DNA of 41,575 nt. Source: Paracoccaceae bacterium (lineage in GTDB: Bacteria; Pseudomonadota; Alphaproteobacteria; Rhodobacterales; Rhodobacteraceae). Positions 32,851-41,018 of this stretch are shown here, in pieces. Position numbers and translations under genes: made by a program. The notes under the pieces were generated by a model. It searched no databases. It saw nothing but the letters and a program-made list of their open reading frames with translations, and was not told the origin of the DNA. Positions within the stretch are counted from its first letter, which is position 1, and every line of letters begins with the position of its first letter. The stretch is taken from contig JALWJU010000424.1 in assembly GCA_026997055.1 (NCBI GenBank), forward strand, positions 1-41,575, given 5' to 3'.

Positions 32851-33717
32851 GGTGTCGGTCCTTTCCGTTTCAAGGAGTTTGCGTGTGGTGAGTGGTGGGG
32901 TGTCGATCGCGGCCAGCAGGGCGGCATGGGCGCTGTCCAGCGTGGCGATGCCGTCGGCCAGCCCCGCACTCAGCGCGTGCTGCCCGCGGTAGATGGCGGC
33001 CTCGGTGGCAATGATGGCCTCGGGCGGCAGGCCCCGGGCCCGGGCCACCCGGGCCACGAGCCGAGCGTAAAGGTCGTCCACGTCGGCCTGGATGTCGGCG
33101 AGGGCCTCGGGCGAGAGGGGAATGTGCGGGTTGCCGTCGACCTTCTTCGCGCCGGCATGGATCAACGTGTACTTGCGGCCCTCAGCCTGGTCCTGGGCGC
33201 TCTGGTCCACGTGCACGGCAATGACGCCGACCGAGCCGACCTCGCCGGTTTGCGTGACGAACAACCGGTCGGCGACAGCCCCAACCAGATACGCCGCTGA
33301 CAGTGCCTGCTCGCGGGCGATGGCCCAAAGCGGCTTGCCGGTCTCGACCTTCAGAGCCTCCAGGCGATCGACCAGGTCGAATAGCCCCGCGACCTCTCCG
33401 CCGGGGCTGTCGATCTCCATCAGCACCGCGCGGGTGCCGGGGTCGGTGAAGGTCGCCTCGGCCGCGTTGGCGATGTCGTCGTAGCTCATGATCCCGAACA
33501 TCCCCGTAAGCCAGTCACCGCGCTGCACCAGCGGGCCGAGGATGGGCAGATGCCCGATGCCGCCTTCGGTCATCTGCCAGCCGGGACCACTGGCTTGCGG
33601 GCTTGTGGCCTCTCCGAGAAAGGCCCGAGGTGCGGCCACCAGCGCCTCGACGGCGCGCGGGGCCAGCGCCAGCGGGCGCGCGGCCAACCGGCGGGCAAGC
33701 ATGTCGGTTCGGGTCAT
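32404..33717 (-). CDS. S49-family prohead protease (lambda C-like)
   Basis: The start is ATG 33717, overlapping the portal stop as ATGA, and gives 437 aa. Residues up to about 285 are the SppA/S49 peptidase: MEIDSPGGEV, then the nucleophile Ser in ALSAAYLVG and the general-base Lys region IHAGAKKVDGNP. After the peptidase comes a Pro/Ala/Glu-rich linker and a coiled-coil-like C terminus that is also made separately as the scaffold. It matures the prohead and probably removes itself and the scaffold. Confidence 0.9.
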   Translation of the reverse strand: MTRTDMLARRLAARPLALAPRAVEALVAAPRAFLGEATSPQASGPGWQMTEGGIGHLPILGPLVQRGDWLTGMFGIMSYDDIANAAEATFTDPGTRAVLMEIDSPGGEVAGLFDLVDRLEALKVETGKPLWAIAREQALSAAYLVGAVADRLFVTQTGEVGSVGVIAVHVDQSAQDQAEGRKYTLIHAGAKKVDGNPHIPLSPEALADIQADVDDLYARLVARVARARGLPPEAIIATEAAIYRGQHALSAGLADGIATLDSAHAALLAAIDTPPLTTRKLLETERTDTMAVKGNSNAKPAAQASEETTEAGTPAPEMGATPEATAPAEEMAPAQALTPAPVPAPAKPDPAAQIREQAAEIAEIAAQASRLGLTVDAAEAVRAGTSPDALRRAVLEQLAKTTDAAIVASIAPPTAEPAPTESPLIAAARAVAANATT

Positions 33718-35177
33718 GGGTTTGTGGTTTCCGTGGTGTCGGCCGTCGTATCGCTCGGCCCATCGACCAGCTGCGCCGCCCCCTGCGCCGGCGAGCCCGG
33801 GCGGCGGAAGTCGAGGCCGTATTTCGCCTCGCGTGCCCGGTCGGCGGCGATCTCGGCATCCACCCGGTCGGCGTCGTAGCCGCGCTGGGCCATCGCCATG
33901 GAGCGGCTCTTGAGGCCGGCCTCGATCTCGGCCACCTCGGCAGAGATGTCCTTCAAGGGATCGACCCAGTCCCACTTGGGTGGCAGCCAGTCGGCCTTCA
34001 GCCAGGCACGGCGGTTGGCGGCGTAGTCCGGCAGGTCCAGCGCGCCTGCCATCACGGCCGTATCCATCCAGCGCGCCCAGACCGGCTTGCACAGCTGGTG
34101 GATCAGCACCCGGTGCTGCCAGGCGCTGAGGCGCCGGCGGAACTCGATGATCGACAGGCGCGAGTTGGCGAAGTTGGCCTTGGCGAGATCGTTGCTGACA
34201 TAGGAATAGGGCACGCCCAGCGCGGCCGAGACCTGCAGCAGCGTTCGGTACTGGAACGGCTCGTAGGTCGGCCCGGAATCCGGTGGCGAGGGCGTGTCGA
34301 TCTCCTCGCCCGGATCGAGCCGCACGACCTGGCCGGGCTCCACCGCCAAGGGCTCGTCAGGCGAGTCCAGCGGTGCATCGACCTGCGGCGAGGTCACGAA
34401 CAGGGCGAACATCGAGCTGACCTTCTTCCGCTCGAGCTCGGCGTCGTCATACTGATCCAGAAAGAACAGCTTGACGATGGCCGGAGCAAAGCGCGACACG
34501 CCCCGCACCTGGCCGGCCTCGACCGGGTCGATGACGTGGATCACCTCGGACGCGGGCACGCGGACCTTCTCGCCGGCCTGGCCGGTTTCCGTCACGTCTC
34601 CCGGATGGCGCCTCAGGAAGTGATAGGCCACGCGGCGGCCGATGGGGTCGAACTCCACGCCCTGCCGGATCATGCCGCCGCCGGGCAGGTCGCGGTTGTC
34701 GTCAAGCGGCAGCATTTCGGCGGGGATCATCTGCAGCTGCAGGGGCACCGACAGGCCGTCCTCGGGCCTGCGCGGACGAAAGCGGAAGAACACCTCGCCC
34801 GCCAGGAACAGCTCGCGCGCGGCCCGCCGCTGCAGCCCGTAGAAGTCGGTCAGTCCCTCGGCGTCCGCCTCCGCCACCCATTCCTGCCACAGCGCCTGGA
34901 TCGCGGCCTTGCCTGCCTCATCCTCGACCTTCGAGGTCGGCTTGACCCCGTCGCCCACCGCATTGCCGGTCCAGCTTTCGAGGGCATTGAGCGCATAGCC
35001 GTTGTTCCTCACCAGCCACCGGGCCCGCGCTGTGATCGTCGGTCCGGCCTGCGCGATCAGCGTGTTCACATGCGCGCGGCTGGCCTGGAAGCGCAGGAGG
35101 CGCCGGCCCTGCAGCCCGGCCTCGAAACCCCCGATGAAGGCCCCGATCCGGCGGCGCAGGCCTGTCATGACGCCCAT
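33714..35177 (-). CDS. Portal protein, lambda family
   Basis: The start ATG 35177 lies one base past the gpW-like stop and gives 487 aa; a later ATG at 35168 and an upstream one at 35204 are possible. The family signatures include NNGYALNALESWTGNAVGDG, the central DQYDDAELERKKVSSMFALF and GVPYSYVSNDLAKANFANSRLS. It forms the dodecameric ring at the packaging vertex, through which DNA enters and leaves. Confidence 0.92.
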   Translation of the reverse strand: MGVMTGLRRRIGAFIGGFEAGLQGRRLLRFQASRAHVNTLIAQAGPTITARARWLVRNNGYALNALESWTGNAVGDGVKPTSKVEDEAGKAAIQALWQEWVAEADAEGLTDFYGLQRRAARELFLAGEVFFRFRPRRPEDGLSVPLQLQMIPAEMLPLDDNRDLPGGGMIRQGVEFDPIGRRVAYHFLRRHPGDVTETGQAGEKVRVPASEVIHVIDPVEAGQVRGVSRFAPAIVKLFFLDQYDDAELERKKVSSMFALFVTSPQVDAPLDSPDEPLAVEPGQVVRLDPGEEIDTPSPPDSGPTYEPFQYRTLLQVSAALGVPYSYVSNDLAKANFANSRLSIIEFRRRLSAWQHRVLIHQLCKPVWARWMDTAVMAGALDLPDYAANRRAWLKADWLPPKWDWVDPLKDISAEVAEIEAGLKSRSMAMAQRGYDADRVDAEIAADRAREAKYGLDFRRPGSPAQGAAQLVDGPSDTTADTTETTNP

Positions 35178-35178
35178 G

Positions 35179-35394
35179 TCAGAGACCCTTCGAGGCGGTG
35201 ACACGGGTCACGCGGCGGTTGGCGACCTTTCCGCTTTCGGCCGCGATCCGGGCCTCCAGATCCGAGATCGCCTTGGCCATTTCGGCATCGGAACCATAGG
35301 TCACCGTCTTCCCCTCGTAGCTCACCGACCGGATGCCCCGGAACCGGGCGGCCAGGAGCGCGTCGAGCTGCGCCTGCATCTCTGCAAGGGTCAT
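35179..35394 (-). CDS. gpW-like head-tail joining protein
   Basis: The 71-aa product MTLAEMQAQLDALLAARFRG... has the gpW layout: N-terminal helix, a beta hairpin SVSYEGKTVTYGSDAEM, then a second helix and basic tail. In lambda, W closes the portal after packaging. The gene sits between large terminase and portal, the usual place in lambda-type head modules. Confidence 0.85.
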   Translation of the reverse strand: MTLAEMQAQLDALLAARFRGIRSVSYEGKTVTYGSDAEMAKAISDLEARIAAESGKVANRRVTRVTASKGL

Positions 35395-35397
35395 CTG

Positions 35398-37386
35398 CTA
35401 CCTCATCATGTTCGGCGTATAGACCCGCCGCTTGCGCCGCGGGGTGCGGGGCTGGCCGGCGGTGGGCTCGGGTGGCGGTTCGGTCTCGAGGGCATCGCCA
35501 ACCACCTCCTCCTCCCGCGCAATCCCCACCTGCGCCTCCAGCGACTGCCAGGTGCTTTCCGCCCAGCGCTCGGCGCCGAACAGCCAGGCGGCGGCGCGGG
35601 CATAGACCCGGCAATCCAGCGCCTCGTTGCGCTCGCGCATCTTCTGCCATTCCATCTTCGCGAACCCGCGCCGGTCTCGCCGGGTCACCAGCTGCTCGGC
35701 GGTCAGCTGCTTCAACCACTCGCTGTCGATCCAGTCCGGCAGGTGGATGGAGCCGGGCGGAAAGCCCTGGCCGAAGTCGATTTCCTCATCGGTCGGTCGC
35801 GGCAGGCGCAGGAAGCGATAGGTCTCGGACTTGAACACCGCCGTTGCGACGGTCCAGAGTTTCGCTCCCCGCCGGATGCGTTTGCCGCCCTCGGTGGCAT
35901 CGACAAGGGTCGGGCCGGTCACCGGGCTTGCCCGGTTGAACCCCTCGACGCCCTTGACCGGCGCCACCTGCGCGCCTGTCTGTTGCCGCGCCCAGCTGTA
36001 GACGGCGGCGGATTCATACCCCGTGTCGATCGCCAGCTTGCCGATCTGCATCTGCGCACCGTTCGCGTGTTGCCAGGTTCGGGTGAGAAGCGCGCTCAAC
36101 TCCTGCCAGCACTCCGGATCGGCCGGCCCGCCGTCGATCACCACGTGATCCACCAGCCAGCTTTCGAGGCCCCGTCCCCAGGCCCAGACATCGACCTCGA
36201 TCCGGTCCTTCTGCACATCGGCCCCGGCGGTGAGGAACAGCCCCCTCTCCGGTACCTTGCCCGCCGCCCAGCGCTCGCGGCGCTCGTAAAGCCGCTGCCA
36301 GTCCGGCGCCTCGCCGCTTTCGGCCCAGGTCTCGCCGAGGATGGTGTTCTTCAGTGTCTTCAAGGCGGAATCGTTCCCCTTTGCCTCTTCCCACTTGCGG
36401 GCAATGGCGGCCCAGCTCAGCCAGCCCAGCGGCGAGTAGAGGCCGTTGATGTGGAAGCCGACGATGCCGGCGGCTTCGGCTTTCTTGCGCGTTTCCTCGT
36501 CGGCCGTGGGCTTCCAGCAGGCGCCATTCTCCCCGGCCATCATCTGCGTCTTGAACCGTTCCTCGATCGGTTCCTCGCAGTGTTCGCAGACATAGCGGGC
36601 GGTTTCCGGCCTGCCCTTCTCCCAGCGCAGGCGCTCGAACTTCAGCCATTGCAGGCCGCCGCAGTGCGGGCAGGGCACGAAGTACCGGCGCTGGTCGGAA
36701 AGTTCGAACTCCCGCTCGATCCGGCTCAGCCCCGTGACCGTCGGGGTGGAGGCCAGGAAGATCTTCGCGCGATGCCCGAAGCTGTTGGTCCGGGCTTCCG
36801 CCAGTTGCACCGGGTCGCCCTCGCCATCGACATCGCCCGGGTAGGCATCGACTTCGTCCATGAACACCCAGCGCGCCGGCATCGAGCGCAGCCCCACCGC
36901 CGAGTTGGCACCCGTCAGGATCAGCTGCCCGCCGGGGAAGCGCTTGGCCAGGACCGTGTTGCCGCTGTCGCGCGAGCGAGACGGGCTGACCAGGTCCCTG
37001 AGCGCCGGGCTGTCCTCGATCAGCGGATCGATGCGTTGTTGTGACAGGCGCTTCGCGAGATCCACCGTCGGCTGCACCGCCAGCATCGGCCCCGGTGCGC
37101 GGTGGATGCAGAAGCCGATCCAGTTGTTGCCGGCCTCGGTGGCGCCCACCTGGGCGGGTTTCATGAACACCACGCGCCGGGCCGGATCGCTCGGGCTCAG
37201 CGCATCCATGATGCCCCGCATGTAGGGCGTGCGGGACGTGCGATAGGGCCCCGCTTCCGATGCCGCGCGGGATGACAGGATCCGGTGACGGTCGGCCCAT
37301 TGCGACACCGTCGCCGCGGGGTCGGGCGCGAGCCCCTTCAGCCAGGCGGCCCTGATCTCCTTCGTCCCGTCCTCATCCGAGCTCAA
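35398..37386 (-). CDS. Terminase large subunit, GpA family
   Basis: TTG 37386 is preferred: GGAG stands seven bases before it, and it overlaps the small terminase stop by only 14 bases. An ATG at 37410 lacks a ribosome site. The product is about 662 aa. The ATPase starts at RVVFMKPAQVGATEAGNNWIG, with the Walker A-like loop QVGATE and Walker B region MPARWVFMDEVDAYPGD. A zinc-finger-like CPHCGGLQW...CEHC follows, then the RNase H-like nuclease (GADVQKDRIEVDVWAWG). It cuts and packages phage DNA. Confidence 0.92.
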   Translation of the reverse strand: MSSDEDGTKEIRAAWLKGLAPDPAATVSQWADRHRILSSRAASEAGPYRTSRTPYMRGIMDALSPSDPARRVVFMKPAQVGATEAGNNWIGFCIHRAPGPMLAVQPTVDLAKRLSQQRIDPLIEDSPALRDLVSPSRSRDSGNTVLAKRFPGGQLILTGANSAVGLRSMPARWVFMDEVDAYPGDVDGEGDPVQLAEARTNSFGHRAKIFLASTPTVTGLSRIEREFELSDQRRYFVPCPHCGGLQWLKFERLRWEKGRPETARYVCEHCEEPIEERFKTQMMAGENGACWKPTADEETRKKAEAAGIVGFHINGLYSPLGWLSWAAIARKWEEAKGNDSALKTLKNTILGETWAESGEAPDWQRLYERRERWAAGKVPERGLFLTAGADVQKDRIEVDVWAWGRGLESWLVDHVVIDGGPADPECWQELSALLTRTWQHANGAQMQIGKLAIDTGYESAAVYSWARQQTGAQVAPVKGVEGFNRASPVTGPTLVDATEGGKRIRRGAKLWTVATAVFKSETYRFLRLPRPTDEEIDFGQGFPPGSIHLPDWIDSEWLKQLTAEQLVTRRDRRGFAKMEWQKMRERNEALDCRVYARAAAWLFGAERWAESTWQSLEAQVGIAREEEVVGDALETEPPPEPTAGQPRTPRRKRRVYTPNMMR

Positions 37387-37897
37387 TCTCGATCTCCGCC
37401 AGCTCCGCAAGGTGCCGGCGGAGGTGGTGCTCCAGCACCTGCTCCATCAGATGGGGGTCCACGCCCAGTTCCGCCGCCATGTCGGCGGCAACCCTGGGCG
37501 GCCAGTTCATCCAGGCGTCGCGCTCGCGCCGGGCAAGATCGAACACAAGCGCCGTGGCCTTGGCCCGATCGACCAGCTCGCCCTTCAGCTTCGCGAGCTT
37601 CACCTTCGCGGTCTGGGCGCCGATCATCTCGCGTGCCGCCCGCGCGCGCATGAAGGCGGCGGGGCCCACGGGGCCGGCCTCGGCGAGGGTGTCGTCGACG
37701 GCCTTTCGGGCTGCGCGGGGGACGGGACTGCTGCGCCGCTTTACCGGGTCGGTCTGCAGGTCCCACTCCCGGTCGGCCTTCACCGGGTCGATGGTGCCGT
37801 CGGGCTCCAGCGTGATCCGGCCCGCGGCGATGGCCTTGCGGACGGCGCTTTCGGCAACGCCGCGGTGGCGGGCATAGGCGCGGCGGGACAGGCCCAT
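37373..37897 (-). CDS. Terminase small subunit-like DNA-binding protein
   Basis: The 174-aa product has an N-terminal helix-turn-helix (YARHRGVAESAVRKAIAAGRI) like phage Nu1/small terminases and a coiled-coil middle (MIGAQTAKVKLAKLKGELVD), with a helical C terminus. It recognises the packaging site and recruits the large subunit. GGAGGAG before ATG 37897 is a strong ribosome site. It is the first gene of the late operon. Confidence 0.82.
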   Translation of the reverse strand: MGLSRRAYARHRGVAESAVRKAIAAGRITLEPDGTIDPVKADREWDLQTDPVKRRSSPVPRAARKAVDDTLAEAGPVGPAAFMRARAAREMIGAQTAKVKLAKLKGELVDRAKATALVFDLARRERDAWMNWPPRVAADMAAELGVDPHLMEQVLEHHLRRHLAELAEIEIELG

Positions 37898-37940
37898 GGG
37901 ACTCCTCCGATCAGATCGCTATCAGGCGGTGGCCTACAAC

Positions 37941-37970
37941 GCCATGATATTGCGGCGATTATACTGGATA
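37941..37970. repeat. 30-bp repeat, copy 1, between divergent genes
   Basis: The sequence starts GCCATGATATTGC and ends TATACTGGATA. It matches copy 2 at 39071-39100 at 28 of 30 positions. On the plus strand it holds a -10-like TATACT, and on the minus strand TATAAT (37958-37963), which could serve the terminase operon. No consensus -35 stands at 17 bases on either strand, so an activator or phage-specific polymerase factor is possible. Confidence 0.75.
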
Positions 37971-38031
37971 ACGGCGGCCGGTTACGCGAATCTGTCTGCA
38001 CGAAAACGACACAAGAAACGGAGACGCGCCC

Positions 38032-38412
38032 ATGACCGCCACCATCCTGCCCACCGAGAACGAAACCTGGGGCTTCTGGGGAACCATGTCGCACCTGGAA
38101 ACCCCCACGCCAGTGGATACGGGCACGGCATGGGACCTTGCCTTCGCGGCCATCGGCGAGGCGACCGGGCTCGGCGCCGCTGCTGTCAGGGCCTTCCTCG
38201 ATTCCCGGCACGGACGCCACTTCGCCGACGATGTCGCGAACGAGATGGCGGCCGGGCGGGCACTTGCAGAGGCAATCACGGCCGCGACCGCGCGATGGAT
38301 GAAATGGAGCATCAGTCGCCGCACCAGCCGGCGAACCGGCATTCCTGCCGGTCTTCCCTGTCTGACCGGCCTTGCGATGCACGCCGAGATCGAGTCCGAA
38401 GCCTGCAACTGA
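38032..38412 (+). CDS. Conserved hypothetical protein of alphaproteobacterial mobile elements
   Basis: ATG 38032 follows ACGGAGA; the product is 126 aa. It contains TENETWGFWGTM, FLDSRHGRHFADDVANEM and RWMKWSISRRTSRRTGIPAGLPCLTGLAMHAEIE. I recall this pattern from genes next to DUF3489 genes in Rhodobacteral and sphingomonad elements, but no function is known. The region from 37970 to 38031 is its leader. Confidence 0.7.
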   Translation: MTATILPTENETWGFWGTMSHLETPTPVDTGTAWDLAFAAIGEATGLGAAAVRAFLDSRHGRHFADDVANEMAAGRALAEAITAATARWMKWSISRRTSRRTGIPAGLPCLTGLAMHAEIESEACN

Positions 38413-38431
38413 ACCCGGCGACCCTGACCTC

Positions 38432-38450
38432 GCCCCGCCACGTGCGGGGC
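38432..38450 (+). other. Strong GC hairpin between two accessory genes
   Basis: GCCCCGC (38432-38438) and GCGGGGC (38444-38450) pair perfectly around CACGT. No T-run follows, so it is not a clear terminator. It could uncouple expression of the upstream hypothetical gene from the DUF3489 gene. Confidence 0.5.
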
Positions 38451-38502
38451 TTCAGGCGGTGGAAGGGCCCGCATTCCGCGCGCCCGAAACCCGGAGGTCG
38501 AA

Positions 38503-39021
38503 ATGCCTGAACTCACCGAAACCCAGATACTGATCCTCTCGCGCGCCTCCCAGCGCGACGACCGCATTGCCCTGCCTCTGCCGGGCCGCCTGCGTGGGGC
38601 AGCGGCGAAAAAGGTGGTTGCGCCACTGATCGAACGCCGCCTGCTGGCAGAGGTCGATGCCAACCCGCGCAAGCGCGGTGCGCTCTGGCGCCAGCGGCAG
38701 GACGGGAGCTTTGCCACGCTCGCCGTCACCGATGCCGGGCTCGAGGCAATCGGCGTCGAGATCGACCCGCCCCGGCCTGAGCCTGCTTCCGAACCGGCGC
38801 CGGAACGCCCGGCCCGGCGCAAGGGTACCAAGCAGGCGCTGCTGATCGAGATGCTGAGGGCCAGGGATGGAGCGACCCTCGACGAGATCGTCGCCGCGAC
38901 CGGCTGGAAGAAACACACCGCGCGTGGCGTCATCTCTGGCCAGCTCCGCAAGCGGCTGCGGCTGAACGTGGTGACCGAGGCCGATGCCGAAAGGGGCCGG
39001 GTCTATCGGATTGCGGGCTGA
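38503..39021 (+). CDS. DUF3489 domain protein
   Basis: ATG 38503 follows GGAGG (38491-38495); the product is 172 aa. The N-terminal winged-helix-like half (TETQILILSRASQRDDRIALPLP; PLIERRLLAEV; FATLAVTDAGLEAIG) is joined by a Pro/Arg linker to the DUF3489 module (KQALLIEMLRARDGATLDEIVAATGWKKHTARGVISGQLRKRL), a putative DNA-binding winged helix. It is probably a small regulator carried by mobile elements. Confidence 0.88.
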   Translation: MPELTETQILILSRASQRDDRIALPLPGRLRGAAAKKVVAPLIERRLLAEVDANPRKRGALWRQRQDGSFATLAVTDAGLEAIGVEIDPPRPEPASEPAPERPARRKGTKQALLIEMLRARDGATLDEIVAATGWKKHTARGVISGQLRKRLRLNVVTEADAERGRVYRIAG

Positions 39022-39070
39022 CTGCCCGGTGCAGGATCAGGTCGATTGTAATCGAAAGCCCTTTGATAAA

Positions 39071-39100
39071 GCCATGATATTGCTGCGATTATAGTGGATA
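39071..39100. repeat. 30-bp repeat, copy 2, upstream of a 65-aa gene
   Basis: The sequence is the same as copy 1 apart from two bases (G to T at position 13 and C to G near the end). The distances to the next plus-strand starts are similar (59 bases here, 61 in copy 1). The downstream leaders also look alike (ACGAAA-CGAC...CGGAGAC). The whole leader seems to be duplicated, giving both genes the same control. Confidence 0.75.
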
Positions 39101-39159
39101 GGCGCGCGCGGTCGATCAATCCTGTGGACACGAAACGACGCACCACGGAGACCGCCCCC

Positions 39160-39357
39160 ATGCACGCCCAGATCCACACCGTCACCGACCTGATGACCGC
39201 CGCCGCCGAGGCATTGCGTGAGGGCGATCAGGCCGCCCTCATGGACCTCATCGAGATCAGCGCGGGCTGGCTGCAGACCGAGAACGAGGCCACCGCCCAG
39301 CGCGCCATGCTGGAAGCGATGATCGAGGCCATCGATAGCATCCCCGACAGGGGGTGA
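39160..39357 (+). CDS. Small hypothetical protein (65 aa)
   Basis: ATG 39160 is chosen over 39094 because CACGGAGA precedes it and the leader matches that of the gene at 38032. The product MHAQIHTVTDLMTAAAEALREG...WLQTENEATAQRAMLEAMIEAIDS is acidic and mostly helical. No function is known; it may be a small phage regulator or inhibitor. Confidence 0.6.
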   Translation: MHAQIHTVTDLMTAAAEALREGDQAALMDLIEISAGWLQTENEATAQRAMLEAMIEAIDSIPDRG

Positions 39358-39409
39358 GGCAGGGGCCGCCACAGGCGCCCACACGAGGCCCGCATCCTTG
39401 CGCTGCACC

Positions 39410-39658
39410 TCATGGGGCGGCGTTGTTCGTTGTGGCGCCTGTCGCGCGCACACGTGCCGCCTCGAAGGCCCTCCGTAGAACAAACGAGCGAAACACCGAG
39501 ATGATCGAGAACAATGCGGCCAATTGCAGGTTCTGGCTCAGCGTGGCGCGCAGGCCAAAGGCCGGGAAGGCCAGAACCTGTGTCAAGACCGCCAGGCCAT
39601 AGCCAACCACGACGTTCGTGATCGCTTCTATCAGCGACATGGTCCGGCTTTGCTTCAT
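39410..39658 (-). CDS. DUF7220-like small membrane protein
   Basis: The 82-aa product has two hydrophobic helices (ITNVVVGYGLAVLTQVLAFPAF and LAALFSIISVFRSFVL) and a basic C terminus, a pattern I know from DUF7220 phage proteins. Its start overlaps the methyltransferase stop as ATGA, so the two are expressed together. Role unknown; superinfection exclusion would be one guess. Confidence 0.75.
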   Translation of the reverse strand: MKQSRTMSLIEAITNVVVGYGLAVLTQVLAFPAFGLRATLSQNLQLAALFSIISVFRSFVLRRAFEAARVRATGATTNNAAP

Positions 39659-40929
39659 GTAGCTTTCCGTTCGACCGAGATCTCATCGAATGTTCGACCG
39701 GTCTCCTCCAGCACCGCCTGGCGGCCCGTGGCCTCCTGCCAGCGCCTGATCGCCACATCCACGAAGGCCGGCTGCAGCTCCATGGCGAAGACCTTCCGGC
39801 CCAGCGCCTCGCCGGCGACGATCTGCGAGCCCGAGCCCGAGAACGGCTCGAAGCAGATCTCGCCCTTCTTCGTGTGCCGGCGCATCGGGATGGCAAACAC
39901 CTCGAGCGGCTTCTGCGTGGGGTGCTCAGCCCCGGCGGGGCGGGCCGCGCCCTCCCAGTCCAGTTCCCACACGCTGGTGACATTGTGATCGTTCCCGCCC
40001 AGATGCGGCGGCTTGTTCCCCTGCTGCCAGCCCATCAGGCAGGGCTCGTGCCGCCAGGGGTAGTAGCTGTGGGTGGGGATGGCCGCGGGCTTCACCCAGA
40101 CGATCTGCTGGTGGTTGAGAATGCCAAGCTCGGTCCAGATCGCCTCGATCAGCGCGGCGCGCTTGTGGGCGTGCCAGCAATACCAGGCGGTGTCCTTGCG
40201 GGTGACCTTGATCGCGTTGCGGAAGACGGCGCGCAGGAAGCCCTCGGCATCCTTGATGTCGACCTCGCGATAGAGGTCGGACCAGTCATGCCCGGCACCG
40301 CCCGGTCGCCCGGCGCCGGTGTAATCCACGAGGTAGGGCGGGTCGGTGGAGAACAACGCGGCGGTCTGGCCGTTCATCAGCCGCTCGACGTCCTTGAGGT
40401 TGGTGCTGTCGCCGCAGAGCAGGCGGTGGTTGCCCAAGAGCCAGAGGTCGCCAACCCGGGTGACCGGGTCTTCGGGTGGCTCCGGAACCGGGGCGGGGGC
40501 AAGGTCGCCCGAGGGTTCTTCGTCATCCCCCAGCCCGCCGAGCAACTCATCCAGTTCCTCGTCCGAAAACCCCACCAGGTCAAGATCGAACTCCATCTCC
40601 TGCAAGGCCGCCAGTTCCGCACGCAGCAGGTCCTCATCCCAGCCAGCATTCTCGGCGATCTTGTTGTCGGCGATTACCAGGGCACGGCGCTGGGCATCAT
40701 CGAGGTGGGCCAGCGTGATGACCGGGACCTTGTCGAGCCCCAGCCTCTCGGCGGCCAGCAGGCGACCGTGGCCCGCGATGATCACCCCGTCGCTGCCCGC
40801 GAGGATCGGGTTGGTGAAACCGAACTCCTCGATCGAGGCCGCGATCTGGGCGATCTGGGCATCCGTGTGGGTGCGGGCGTTCCCGGCATAGGGGGTGAGG
40901 TCGCCCAGGGGCGTCATCCTGATCTTCAC
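39655..40929 (-). CDS. ParB-domain/DNA methyltransferase fusion
   Basis: GTG 40929 with AAGGA six bases before it is the likely start, giving 424 aa; the open frame extends further upstream but crosses a terminator and palindromes. Residues about 1-110 form a ParB/sulfiredoxin-like domain with the nucleotide-binding GHGR motif. An acidic linker leads to a beta-class amino-methyltransferase with DPPY at about 196-199 and the S-adenosylmethionine loop FEPFSGSGS at about 360-368. It methylates adenine N6 or cytosine N4. Such fusions are common in phages and protect phage DNA or control its packaging. Confidence 0.9.
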   Translation of the reverse strand: MKIRMTPLGDLTPYAGNARTHTDAQIAQIAASIEEFGFTNPILAGSDGVIIAGHGRLLAAERLGLDKVPVITLAHLDDAQRRALVIADNKIAENAGWDEDLLRAELAALQEMEFDLDLVGFSDEELDELLGGLGDDEEPSGDLAPAPVPEPPEDPVTRVGDLWLLGNHRLLCGDSTNLKDVERLMNGQTAALFSTDPPYLVDYTGAGRPGGAGHDWSDLYREVDIKDAEGFLRAVFRNAIKVTRKDTAWYCWHAHKRAALIEAIWTELGILNHQQIVWVKPAAIPTHSYYPWRHEPCLMGWQQGNKPPHLGGNDHNVTSVWELDWEGAARPAGAEHPTQKPLEVFAIPMRRHTKKGEICFEPFSGSGSQIVAGEALGRKVFAMELQPAFVDVAIRRWQEATGRQAVLEETGRTFDEISVERKAT

Positions 40930-40952
40930 GGTCTTTCCTTGCGTTTGCCCGG

Positions 40953-40987
40953 AGCCAAAAGAAACGGCCCCGCGCGATGGCGGGGCC
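40953..40987 (-). terminator. Intrinsic terminator just upstream of the ParB-methyltransferase gene
   Basis: On the minus strand GGCCCCGC (40987-40980) pairs with GCGGGGCC (40973-40966) around a six-base loop and is followed by GTTTCTTTTGG. The methyltransferase start is only about 24 bases further on, so transcripts from the right would stop before it. Expression therefore needs read-through or antitermination, unless an unseen promoter lies between. Confidence 0.75.
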
Positions 40988-41018
40988 GGAGTTGCCAACA
41001 GGGAGGCGGTATCTGCTG

